Positions 36,646 to 49,400 of a DNA stretch of 64,000 bases are shown piece by piece. Below the pieces are notes generated by a model. That model had not been told where the DNA came from. It did no database searches and saw only the letters and a list, made by a program, of their open reading frames with translations. Each line of letters starts with the position of its first letter. Position 1 is the first letter of the stretch. Both the position numbers and the translations under genes were made by a program. Source of the stretch: Onchocerca volvulus (Eukaryota; Nematoda; Chromadorea; Rhabditida; Onchocercidae); NCBI GenBank assembly GCA_000499405.2, contig HG738140.1:7040879-7104878 (forward strand), written 5' to 3'.

Positions 36646-38791
36646 ATGAATGCTATTCTTCTTGCATTTCCATATTTCGCGATGGTTTTCATATTTTATC
36701 ATCAATCAAATGGTTTTATCCGAACTTATGATAATTTATATGAGTATTGGTAAGTTAACTATTTTATCAGAATTTAATCGTAGTTTATCAAAAAAAATCA
36801 TTTATGGTGTTGAAACTTTATCATAATCTTGATAAATTATGATAAATAAATGCTATTGAATGTATATGCAATAATACTAATATCAATCGTAGTTTTTTCT
36901 GATTTCGATCTAATATTCTGTTATATATTTGTGATAATGCTTTATCATATCATAAAATTATGGCACTAACTAGAAGTTATTCATATCGATGAAAATGAAA
37001 AATAATGAATTGTTTTTCAGATTAATCTTACATTTCAAAATTTAGAATACGCAAAAATTCATCAATAAATCATACATAAAAGAAAAATGATTAAATCCAA
37101 TTAATTTTTTTGTTAATTTCAGGAAAACATTGCCAGTTCTAATTTTAAGCATACTGTATTATGCTGTTGGTTCAAGCTTCAGTAATCGTCAACGTACATT
37201 TGCATCCCTCGGATTGCTCTTTGGTGCTATCGGTGATTATATGATAACACGACCAAATGATGGTCTTATCTTTGGAGCAGTTTGTTTTGGCATCGGTCAT
37301 ATTTTTTATTTGGTAAGCACTAATTAATTAGCAATTAATACTTATAATTATTATCAATTCCAAACATATTTAACAATTTTATTCACTTATCGTTTTTTTT
37401 TTTTTTTCGAAATATTTTCCCTCAATGAATGAATTCTCGCAGCAATTTTATTTTTTCTATCATTATAAACAATGAATCAAACTACACAAATGCTGGAAAA
37501 AATGAAATGTGTCAATTATAATTTATTTATATTTTTTTATAATTTTAATTAGTTAATTATAATTGTTTAAATTAATGTTGTTTTAGAATTTTTTTTCGTT
37601 TTGAATCATCAATAGTTTAGTGGTAAAAATTATTACCGTATATTCAAATATACATTTAAGGAGATAATACTTTTTTTCCCAGATTTAAAAATTACAAAAT
37701 TTATTTTATTCAGATTACAGGTAGTTTTTCATACTTCTTAATTATAAACAATAATTAGAAGAAAAAAAGTATTAGGTTTAATAAATATGGATTTTATATT
37801 TCAATTAATATTTACTCATAAAACATTTTTATCTTATTTTAGATTTATTTTAAACTTTCCATTTCAGTTTTAATTGACATTGTGAAATTTTTTGCTTCAA
37901 TTCAAATTCACTGATAAATTATTCGTATTCATGCAATTTTTTCATGCTTTAAATTTATATTTTTCAAATATATATAAAATAATATCTTGCTTTTTTCGTT
38001 TCATTTTTACTCTTTCAAATTTCATATTTTTGCTTAACTTTTCTATTTCAATTCAAATTTAATCATAAAATTCGTTATTTCAGTTCACATTTGCTCACCG
38101 TGTTAGAAATCTTTGCATCCCATTATTATTGATCGTAATATTGATCAGTTCTGTAGTATTTTGCATAACATTACCATTGTTATTAACTATTCATCTAATT
38201 GCATCAACAATTATAATTATTTATTCATTACTACTCTTGACATGTGTCGTATTCAGTGGTTCATTATATATTCATGGCGGTCCATATGATTGTCCACGAC
38301 AATTTGTAAGTTTTATATTATTTAAAATATATATATATATTTTTTCATATTTTAATTCATATTTTTTTTCAAAAAACAAAATAAAAAAAAATAGTTTCTT
38401 CCTTTTTTTTTTTTTTTTTTATTCTATCTGTTTATTTTCCCTTTTCCTTCCATTTTTCCTCCTTTTTTCTTTTTTTGAAACGGAAAATCTAAAAATTAAA
38501 ATTTCTTCTTTTGTTTTTTTGTTTGTATTAAATATCTTTTTGTTTATTTTTCAGTAATAAAATATCATCCATTTTTTATAGTTTATCGTTGCTAATTAAT
38601 TAACACTTTCTTTTAATTAAAAATTCATAATCTTTTACTTCCAGAATAATCTCCTACGATTTCTTGGCTTCGCCCTATTTTTTTTATCAGATAACGCATT
38701 AATTATACATCATGTTGGAGTTGCTGTACCAGTTGCTGACAAATTGATCTTATCAACCTATTTTATTGCACAGTATCTTATTTTATGTGGC

Positions 38792-38835
<44 letters not shown>

Positions 38836-38920
38836 GCCATCATTATCATCGTCATCGTCATTATCATCAGCATTATCATGCTGCCATTATACGCAAGTAT
38901 ATCGAAAATCTAATAAATAA
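36646..38920 (+). CDS. TMEM86: TMEM86/YhhN-family lysoplasmalogenase, multipass membrane protein
   Basis: Four exons: 36646-36749, 37123-37312, 38084-38305, 38645-38920; donors GTAAGT/GTAAGC, acceptors TTTCAG/TTCCAG; 263 aa against about 230 usual. Family members hydrolyse the vinyl-ether bond of lysoplasmalogens in the ER. About eight hydrophobic segments are visible. Family motifs: LLFGAIGDYMI (residues about 65-75, with the conserved GD), FGIGHIFYLF (about 89-98), LGFALFFLSDNALII (about 178-192, conserved SD) and STYFIAQYLI near 212-221. The extra length is a cytosolic serine-rich tail coded by a (TCA)n tract (38803-38840). Start chosen at the first ATG before the first membrane segment. 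AATAAA overlaps the stop codon (38912-38921). It converges on the JIP gene. Confidence 0.9.
38803..38880 (+). repeat. (TCA)n microsatellite coding poly-Ser in TMEM86
   Basis: A run of TCA triplets, slightly interrupted by CCA, TTA, TCG and GCA, all in frame and read as Ser with occasional Pro, Leu or Ala. Confidence 0.8.
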
Positions 38921-38921
38921 A

Positions 38922-40075
38922 TTTTGATTTTGAACTTTAGTCCATATTAAAAAAAAAAAACCTTGTCAAATACAAGCAAATTTTCATGATTAATGGATTA
39001 ATTGGTTGATTGATTGTTTGGCACATTAACTTGTCAAGAATTATTTTTGTGTATTTAAACAGCAAAGAAAGTTTTTTTGATGAGTAATTTGTGAAGAAAT
39101 ATGACAAATTTGTTTTCTCAAAATGATATTTTCGAAGTTGAAAAAATTTTTTTCAATGCATGGAAAGAAAAAAAAAGTTCGTTTTATTTTAAACAACGAA
39201 GCATTTTTTTTTTTATAGCATACAAATAATTGATGAAAAAGCAATTTACAAGTTGGATGCAAATTAATTTAATTCTGCTATGCCAAATGATAAAGATATC
39301 AATTAGATGATAATGATCAGTTTATCAGTTGAATGGTAATGATTTCTAATGATGACACTTGAAATTTAATGGTAATGTTTGAAACGGTATGGTTGATCAT
39401 AGCATAATGGTGTAGAACTGGAGTTTTGGAGAATTGATTGAAAATTTGAAATTCTAACTTTTTTTCTTTTTTTTTCGAAAACATTTTAGAATAATATTAC
39501 TTTAGATAGATAATTCAAGCTGATGCTAATGGTATGATTTTTCATCACTTATTATCTTAGCATTAAAACGAAATTAAAATATTTACTTCCAATTTAACTT
39601 TTTTTTTTCTTCATTTTGAGTATTAAAATTCTGTGAAAATTAGATCAACTGGGAGATAATAATGTTTAATTGTATAATTGGAACTTTGAAGTTTATAATT
39701 TTTTTTCTTCCTAATTAATGAGGAAAGACAAATGAAAGATAAATTTACAATTATCGGAAGCATGAAATGAAGAAAAAGGATGCTGTGAAGAATATTTTGA
39801 AATTAACGAAAAGAAAGAAACAAAAAACAAAAAAAATTCTTAGTTTTAAAAATTGTACTTTAATGTCGATATCTTTTTAAAATAACAGATTTAAAAAAAA
39901 AAAAAATGAAAAAATCACTCATTGTAATTTTTTCCTAAAAAAAGTAAAGCTTTTCTTTTTTTTTTTTGCAAAAATTCAAGAAAAGAAATGAACAGATCCA
40001 TTAAAAATTTTTCATTTTCGAAGAAAATTTTTAAGAGTTTTGATCATTTCTTTTTCTAAAAATATTGAAATACTG
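38922..40075. other. Convergent 3' intergenic region
   Basis: AT-rich DNA between the 3' ends of the TMEM86 and JIP genes. No further gene seen. Confidence 0.5.
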
Positions 40076-40336
40076 AATATAGGCATGCTAGAACATATCG
40101 GAAAATTAGTTACTTTCAAGATAATGCAAAAAGAAACTTATATGATTTGCAAAAAAATTTTTTGCCAAGGCACTTCTAGATTTCGATTTCCTCAATTGTT
40201 GAATTTAATTTAAAATTATTTATTACATGCAATTTATAACTTACGGGCAATAAAATTAAGCAAATCATATAAGTTTCTTTTTGCATTATCATGAAAGTAA
40301 CTAATTTTCAAATGTGTTTTCTAGCATACTTATATT
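40076..40336. mobile_element. Foldback (MITE-like) element with about 75-bp inverted arms
   Basis: The left arm 40076-40150 and right arm 40261-40336 are reverse complements with few differences (shared ATGCTAGAA, AAAATTAGTTACTTTCA, GATAATGCAAAAAGAAAC and TTATATGATTTGC), enclosing 110 bp. It lies 67 bp beyond the JIP stop codon, so it is probably in that gene's 3' UTR. A minus-strand AATAAA (TTTATT on plus, about 40219-40224) lies in the loop. Confidence 0.75.
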
Positions 40337-40402
40337 TGTTTTACTATTCCGATTCCAAACAATACGGAAACCAATTAGTAACTAAATTAATTCACTCTAG
40401 AA

Positions 40403-43400
40403 TTATTCAAGATAGATATCTTCTGTTGGATGTGCGAATGCCATGTATTCATCATATGAACGTTTGAAGGCGCGTCTGAAATTCAAATTTAATTACTGAA
40501 ATTACTGAAAAAGAAATTAAATGTTCACAGCATTTCAATTCCTTTTTTGTTCTTTTCTTTTCACTACATTACCGAATTTAGAATCTATTTGAGATTAACA
40601 AAAATGCAAAATATCACAATGGAAAATGAAGAATGCAGAATACACAACAACCGATCCAAATTAACTTCAAATATAATAAACTGAACAGATCTAAAAGCCT
40701 CTCCAGCAGTTTGTCAACCTGATCCGGTTAGAATTCCGAAAAGACTTTCAAACTTTTAAAAATAAAAGAAAAAAAAAAAAGGAAATCATGTACCCAATAG
40801 ATTCAACAATTGGTTGTGTTGAAACATTGGATAAGAAAACATGACAAGCAAAGCGTGGCAATAATGGATGTTTTGTTATAAAGCCAAAATACCTGAAAAT
40901 TACTGTAAAAATATTTATAGGAAAGGGAACTTTCGTAGTAAATTGTTATTATAAGATGAAAATATTTTCGAGAGAGAGAAAAAAAGGAGTACTATAAATA
41001 ACATGTTTCTCGATTACAGTAAGATATTGTCTCTCTCTTGAAGAGATAGTATCTTACTGTAAAGCAAATAAAATAACATAATACAGTACAGCATAAAATA
41101 AAACAAAGAATTAAATAAAATGAAGCGAATAAAATCTTGCAAAATATTTGTTTAAATTTTAACAGAAAAAAAAAAGAAAAAAGATAAACCAACCTAAGTT
41201 GTTTTGGATGTGCACCACAAAATGAAATATTTTGCAAACTATAGAAGAAATCAAATGTAGGACATTGGAAAAACTGGAAAAAAAATTATAAATTATAGAA
41301 AAATAAATCGGTATTTAATTATTCATTATCTATGAATTAAAAACTGATAAACTGTCTATTTCATATTGAAAAAAAAATGCAATGCTCATTTTGGAATATT
41401 TTTTATTATAATAATTCATTTTCAAATCCAAAATACTACGTAAAACTGTAAATTTAATAAATATATTAATTTCTAGTTCGAATACGCTATTTAAACTTCA
41501 GCGGTTGAAGTTAATTTCGAAAATTTCAACTGTTTATTTCAAAACGAAAAAGTTAAGATCAGAAAACAATTGAAAAAAGCAAAGTTGTGGTAGAGAAGAA
41601 AAACTGAAATCAAATTATGAAATAAAAATAAAATATTGAAAAATGAAATAATAGAATAACTCAACTTTTTTTATTTCAAAAGAATATCATCCAAAAATTA
41701 ACGATAATTTTCTAACTATTCGAATTCGGATAAGTTGTAAAATGGAAAGAGTTAATAAAGTTGATTAATAGAAAAGATAGAAAAAGTTAAAATTGGATAT
41801 GTTGTGAATTGAAGAGAGTTGAGTTAAGTTATAGGAAACTAGGATAAGCTGTAAGTTAGAGAGAGTTAATCCAGGTTAGAGAAAGTTACAGTAAGTTGTA
41901 AACTGAAAAATAAAAAGTGAAATTTTTCAATTAACAACTTTTTAATTGACAATTATTCCAGGCTAGAGGGAACTTAAAACAACTCATAAATTGCGTGAAG
42001 AATTGCAGAAAAAAAAACAAAAATTATGGCTGAAAAGGAAATATTGGAATTAAAATATGAAATGAAATTGAGATATTAAGAAATGAAATGATCGGACGAT
42101 TTCGTTCTTTTTTTTTTTTTTTTTACTTGAAAAATTCCAACCAAAACTTGTTTAAATAATATAAAGAATTGTCGAAACAAAGAAAATGCTAAAATTAAAG
42201 TAAGAAATAAAATTAAGTTGAATTTGCAAGATAATAGATATATTTCAGGTTTTTTCCAAAGTTATGATTTGCTCCAATTTTCTCTAGCCTGGATTTCTCA
42301 TTATAAACTTCATCAAATTAAATGATATAAGAAAATTGCGAATTTCCTCATTTATTACTATCAAAAAAAAAAAAAAGGATTCGTTCATTTATTCTAATCC
42401 ATTACATAAAAATTATCTTTTTTAATCAACAATTTATTCTCATTACCTAATAACTATCACTTATTCATCATTAGTATTTCGATTATCAATTACTTACATT
42501 TTTTTGCCGTTTATCGATAATGTGTATGCCACGAAATGATACTTCCATCAGTACCGTTTGAGGTACTATTATTTCTTCTTTATTTTGATATACACTAAGT
42601 ACCTAAATTTATTAAATTTCATTTTAAATTATAAATTACATTGATTTTGCCTTTGTTAGTGGTATTATCTAATGATTTCAGTTGATCATTACATTAGTTT
42701 GTTTCTGCAATTAATAATTTTAACAACAATAATATTATCATAATTAAAATCAATGAAATATTAACGAAGTTATCTTTAAGAAAACAAAGTATAAAATGAT
42801 AGATAAGTTAAAGTAAATTTTGATTAGGTTTTCCAATGAAAAAAATTAGATAGTAATTAAATTAACGATTTAGTTAAATTTTGTCCAAGAACATTTGAAC
42901 AAGATTGAAAAGTTCGCATTTTTTTCTTTTTTTTTAAATAAAAGAATGAAACAAAATTTAAATGTGAATGTCTCGAAATATGTATGAATTTAAGTGTTTT
43001 TTGATAAATCCAACAACAAATTATTTGATGAAAAATGAAATAATTTAAAATATAATAAAATATTTTGATATAAATAAACCTTATTCATAGCTTGCACAAG
43101 AACATCGTTTCCTTTGTGATGAGCAACTTCAATTGATGCTAACATCGTCAAATAAAATGTGTCACGCTCATTTGTCATCGTTTCTAAAATTAACGAATTA
43201 TCTCTCTTTTGATATCATTTTGCTATTTGGTTACGGTAATTCAAATTTTTGTACCACATTGATTGATACATTTGAAATCAAAAGCGGATTTATGAATAAG
43301 TTTTTAATTAAATCACTTCCAATGATTCATCACCATGGTTAACTTTATGATTTAAGCCAATGAATCAATCGTGATTAACTTCAGGATTCATTCCAATGAA

Positions 43401-46400
43401 TCATTTTGGTTAACGCCAGGATTCAAACCAATGAATCACTTTTGGTCAACTCTAGAATTCAATTAAACGAATCATTCCGATTTATTCCAGGATTCAGTTC
43501 AATGAATCACTTCTGGTCAATTCTAGAATTCAATCCAACGAATTATTTATGGTTAATTTCGAGATCCAATTCAACTAATCATTCTGTTTAACTTCGAAAT
43601 TCAATCAGTATTTATGATAAATTTTAGGATTTAATTAAACGAATATTGATGGTAAATTGAAGGATTCAATCCGATGAATCACTAATAATTAACATTTTAA
43701 TTCAATTGTTTTTCGATCAAACTAAGGCATTATTAAATTTTCAATGAAAATATAATATAATGCTGAAAATAGAAGCAAATATGATCAGTTTTTACAAGTA
43801 AATACGATCAAATTACTGTACTTGCAAAATAAGAAAATACTTTAAAACTTGTTGCATTCTTTTCATTCAATTAAACTTTTTCGCAATTTCAAAAACAAAC
43901 TTTAAAGTAATTTTAATAAATAAGATAACTTACGATTAACATTGCTTGCTAAAGCTCCCATACAAATTTCTTCAACTAAATCAATTTCACAAATATGTGC
44001 TGATGGAAATATACCATGTTGATTGGTTCGAAGATTTATTCCTTCAAAATTTATAGCAAAACTTTTTATCTTAATTTTATTCAGTAATTCATTATCAGAC
44101 ATTTCATCAATTTTTCTCCTTCTTGATTTTTATTAAAAATTTCAAATAAACTTAAATTTCTAAAGAATATGGAATGATCAATTCTCTTGATGTGTGTATT
44201 AAAAAATTGATGAATTAATGATTTTTGTTAGTTTTTAAATTAATTTCTAAACTCTTTTCTAAATTTTTGTCGCCATTTAACATTTAATTTTCAGTTATTT
44301 GAAATGTAATTTTTATCTGAAAAGCGTTTGATTTCGTTCTGTTGTCTTTCTTGCGCGAAAGAATTAAATTTCAAATTTAAAACTATAAAAAAGTTAATTA
44401 ATTATAAAAATAAGAATATCAACCGTAACACCAATGATCTTCGCATTCTCTTTCGACATGAATTGCATCACCGATTTCTAGAAGTATTTCATCGTCATGT
44501 CGTGGAATGAATGATGAATGAACACGATGTGTTGGATTGAATTGTTCCAAACCGGTACAACAACTTGATACACCTGATGAATCTTCCTGACCAAATTGTG
44601 AAAGTACTGAAAAGTAGACGATTCTGTAGAATGGTTTTCTACATGCTGGATTTAGTGGAATGGGTTTCTACATGATGGATTCTGTAGAATAGATTTGTAC
44701 ATGTTGGATTCTGTATCGTAGATAAAATCTATTTAGCATTTTTATTTCTTATTTTTTTTTTAAATTTAGATTTTTTTTCAAATACGTTTGAAAAAAGTTA
44801 CCTTTTCTGGAAGAAAGTTGATTTCCACCTAAACTACCATCCTCATAATAGCTATCCTCAAAAAATAATACTGAACGACCCATTACTGAATCTGTACCAA
44901 AACAAATCCTGAAATATTAAGAAATCTTTGTTAAAATTTTATCTTGTAATTTTAATTTTCAAATGCTAATAAATCTGACAATTAATTAAACTAATCAATT
45001 AAATTTGATTTAAAAGTTATTTAAATAATTGTTAGTTGAATTGTGCGAAAATGTCATAGTAGTTTTAAATTTGTTTACGGAATAAATTAAACTCCATTGA
45101 ATTGTTTGGCATTAATATCAGTGAAACAAATATAAAAAATACTAAAAATATATTCTAATTATTTAAATTAAGTAAAGAATTTTGTGATTTCAAAATTTGT
45201 GAAGAAAAATTAACGAACCACTGATTTAATTTTATTGCAAAATTTAATTACCCAAGATAAACTTTCTCTAATTCATTAATTAGTTTAACCTTACTTCGTG
45301 TACAGAAGTGTAATATTGCACTAAGTAATGATACAGAAATGTTACAACACACCCATATTTATGTAATATTTACAATTCTTATATTATGCATATCAACATT
45401 AGCTATAATTAGCCAAGTAATTAAACAAAATTAATTAACTAATTTCACCCAAATATTGTTACGATAACAAAACATTTCGGTAAATAATGACAAAAATATT
45501 CCGATGTAAGTTTTGCATCCCTCAATTATTGAAAATTTTTGAATTTTTTCCAATTTAAAATTCATAAATTTCCCATTGATTTTTTTTTTTGGAATCAAAA
45601 AAAAAGTCTAAACAAATGATTTCTAAGAATTGATAAAATTTCTTTCACAGCTTTTTTTTTAACTAATAATCAATCAGCTACATTTTCGTCAATAAAATAA
45701 ACTTTTCGTGAATTATTGAGAAAGTTTTTCTGCAACTTATGGAACAGTAATTATTATGCATTAAATTTCATTAAAAAATTTTGTTTAAATAAATTTTCTT
45801 TTATTGAATTATTACATTTTATTTTTGATTTTTTAAAATTTAACCCAAAAGTGTTTAATGTGATATGCTGTAGGAAATTTTTTGGAAAATTGATAAAAAT
45901 TTTAGTCAATTCTAATTTCTGCTGGATATAGTAATTTTTGTTGATCATATACTGCAAAATATCTTGCTATAAAATAATTTTTTTTTTTTTTTTAGTGAAA
46001 TGATAACTAGGAAAATTGCTCATTTTTTCTGAATTATATTTTTTCTTTTTGTTGGAAATTTAATTATCATCCTTATATTCATATTAATATTTTTGAAACA
46101 AGGATAGCAAAGTTAAACATATAATGTGATATCGTGTTATCATTTATATGATAACTTAATTATTTTAGTATAATGAATGCTTTTTTCTATATCAGTATCC
46201 CTCAATATTTTGTTGCAAATTCATTTTTTAAATAAAATAATAATTACGAAAAATGTTTATTTTTTTAAATATCTTTTTTTTTTGTTAGAAATTCAATTAT
46301 TATCCTTAAATTCGTGATAATATTTTATACGAGCATAGTTAAAAATTAATGCATAATGTAATATCTTTTTAACATTTATGTGATATGTCAATTATTTAAT

Positions 46401-49400
46401 TTAATATGAACGTCCTTTTTTCCTGTCTTATTTCAAACTTTATCTCATAGCAATTCATTCTCATATAAATAAATATGTATAAACACCAATCCTACAATTT
46501 TAAACATTATTCCTAATGTGCAAAATATTGGAATTTAAATACAAAAAAGAATAAAAATAATGTCGTATTCGTATATTTTGTTTTTTTCAAATCAAATATT
46601 TTGTTGAAATAACGTAGTACTCGTGTACTCAATCATTCAATATTTAACTTATATAACAGACTTCGTAATAAAAAGTCAAAGAATAAGCATCTTGTTATGC
46701 TTGCCAATATCTATTTTCAATAAACTTTAATAAAACATCAAAAATTGCTAATAAATGCGTTTTTTTTTTCGAAATTTTTCAATATCTGTAATCTTTGATC
46801 TTTTTTCATAATTAATCAAGTACCTATGATCTTCTTTAAGAACAGGTTGAACAGAATGCGAAACGATCGTTGGTGAGAATAAATTTGTTGACATTGGTGA
46901 TGTTGTTGGATGGAAATATCCAACTAATGAAGTAGTGGGAGCAGTTGTAGCAATGCTAGTATTGATAGTAGTAGTAGTAACACCTGCTGATAATGAATTA
47001 ATTGGTAATGATGGTAAACGACGATGAACTGATACGGTTGACGATGGGGAATGAGTATGAAATCCACCAGGTAAAACTGAAATTTATTACTTTAAATTTT
47101 GATAATTAAAAAAAGAAAAGTTTTATTAAATTTTGAATATTTTTCTCGAAAAGGAATTATTTTTTTTAATTTAATACATGCCAAGGCATCATTTATATCA
47201 AGATTTAATAGAATTTAGTAAAATAAATTTAGAAAAAACGGCGGTTGAAATTTAAGGATTGTTTTTTCAACGGAAAAAAATTTTCTTATCATTCTTTTTA
47301 AAAATATGATTTTTTCAATGACTTCCAATCGTTTTTAATTCAATATTTTTCAATTTATCCAATAAAACTTTGACCTAAAATTTCTTATCACTAGCATAGG
47401 ATAGGAAGTAAGTAATTTATTAAACTGCTATTGGTTGTATTATGATAAGTTTTGATTAGACTGGAAAAAATATTAAGTAATGCAAGAAAGAGAAAAAATT
47501 TGACAATTCAATACTTGAATGATTTTAAGTAAATTTATCTTCGATTAAAATTAAATCTTGTATTTTTTTTCGTTAAAGTTTTGCATGTACCATATATAGA
47601 TGAATGAATAGTAAGCATGCGATATTTTAATAATTGTAAAATTATTATAGCAGTTGATCCTAGATGATATTATCTTATGAATCTATATTTTGAGATCAGT
47701 TTATGATAATTTTGATTTAATTCAAATTATTTCAAATTTCAATTTCATTTTCATGTTTTCATCAATTCTTACGAAAGAAAAAGATAAACATTTTCTTTTT
47801 GGAAAAAAAAAGATGAAAAATCTCTTTTAAATATATTAATCAAAAAAAGTAAGCATTAAATTGAAACAAAATAATTAAACTAATAGCAAAATATATTTCT
47901 GCAATGTAAGTAGAAATTTCTAAATTTTAATCAATTTGAAATGAATAAAATACATTGCATACATTCACAGACACATAAACAGAAAATAATGAATTATTTA
48001 GATGGCAAACTATTATTATGAATAAATTTGATTAGTTTGCTTTCAAATAAAGCAGGAAACAAAACGCTTATCTTTCTTCAATTATTCAAAGAAAGATATT
48101 TTAGAAAATATCAAATTATGTTGTTAAATGTGATTAAGAACTAAAGAAAAAATAAAACCATTTATAAAATAGGAATGCATGAAATTCTAAAAAAAAAAAA
48201 AAAAAAATTGCAAATCACAAAAAATAATTTGCATATAATTTTTCTTCGATCAAAAAATTTAATTAAACACTATTTTTATAATGGACAATTTCGAAATTTT
48301 GGATTTTAATTTTTTTAAAACTTTGCGTGAATTTTTGTTGACTTTCAATTCAGACGATATTTCAGATGATTCAAGTTAGATGAATTTTTATTTTTATTTT
48401 TTTTTTCGAGCAAAATGAATAATAAAAGTGCGAAAGAGAAAGTTGATAACCAGGAACTGACAGTATACATGCTATTGACAAAAATATGAAAAAGATGATA
48501 ATGAGGTTGATGATGACAAAGATAGCAGTGGTAATTATGACAATTGTAGTAGTGATAATAATGTTGGTGAGAATGATAATGATGATGATGATGATGATGA
48601 AAATAATAATAGATAATGTCGATGATGCTGATAAAGATAGCGATGATAATGATAATGGTAATAATGATGATGATGATGATGATAAAAATAATAACGATAA
48701 TGATGGAAGTAATTGAAGATGATGGTGGTGATAATGATGATGGTAATATTGACAAAATATTGGATAATATTAGTAAAGAAAACTTCGTTTGTCATTATAA
48801 GTGCTGATACTCGTTGGGATTACATTTCGAGAAGATAGGAAAGCCATGAAGTTGCATTATAAAGCATTTTTCGATTGAAATTTAAAAAAAAAAAGAAAAA
48901 GGAGGGAAGGCATTGCATTTGAATAAATGAAATTTAACAAGAAAAAAAAATTCGAGAAAACGATAACGAGACGAAAGAAGAATGATGCGACATTATTTGG
49001 AAGATCGGTAAATCAATAAATGTGCGCTATATATATGTATATACTTGGCCTTTTTCCTAAGACTATTTAGGATCGATTGCCTAGGCCAACATACATTTCC
49101 CATTCTAAGCATTCCTCAAAATGTGGAAACGAGAAAAAAAAAATCGTATAAAATTGTTCCTTCAATTTCTTCTTTCTTTTTCTCTTTTCTCTTCCTCTCT
49201 CTCTCTCCCTCTATCTCTTAAATGCATTACTACTATAGTGATTTTCAATTGCTGATCTAAAAATCGAACTTATTGTTTGTTTTGAGAAATCATTTTAGCT
49301 GAATTTGAAACAAAATTTTATTATTAATTGATTAATTGATGATAAAATTAAACGAAATTAATTGATGATAACATTCAATGAAATTAAGTAATTCGTTGAA

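Noticed and set aside
43335..43695. CRISPR-like array
   Set aside because: Units are contiguous and diverged without unique spacers, in a eukaryotic intron.
48345..48807. Several frames on both strands
   Set aside because: All translate one impure GAT/AAT microsatellite in a JIP intron.
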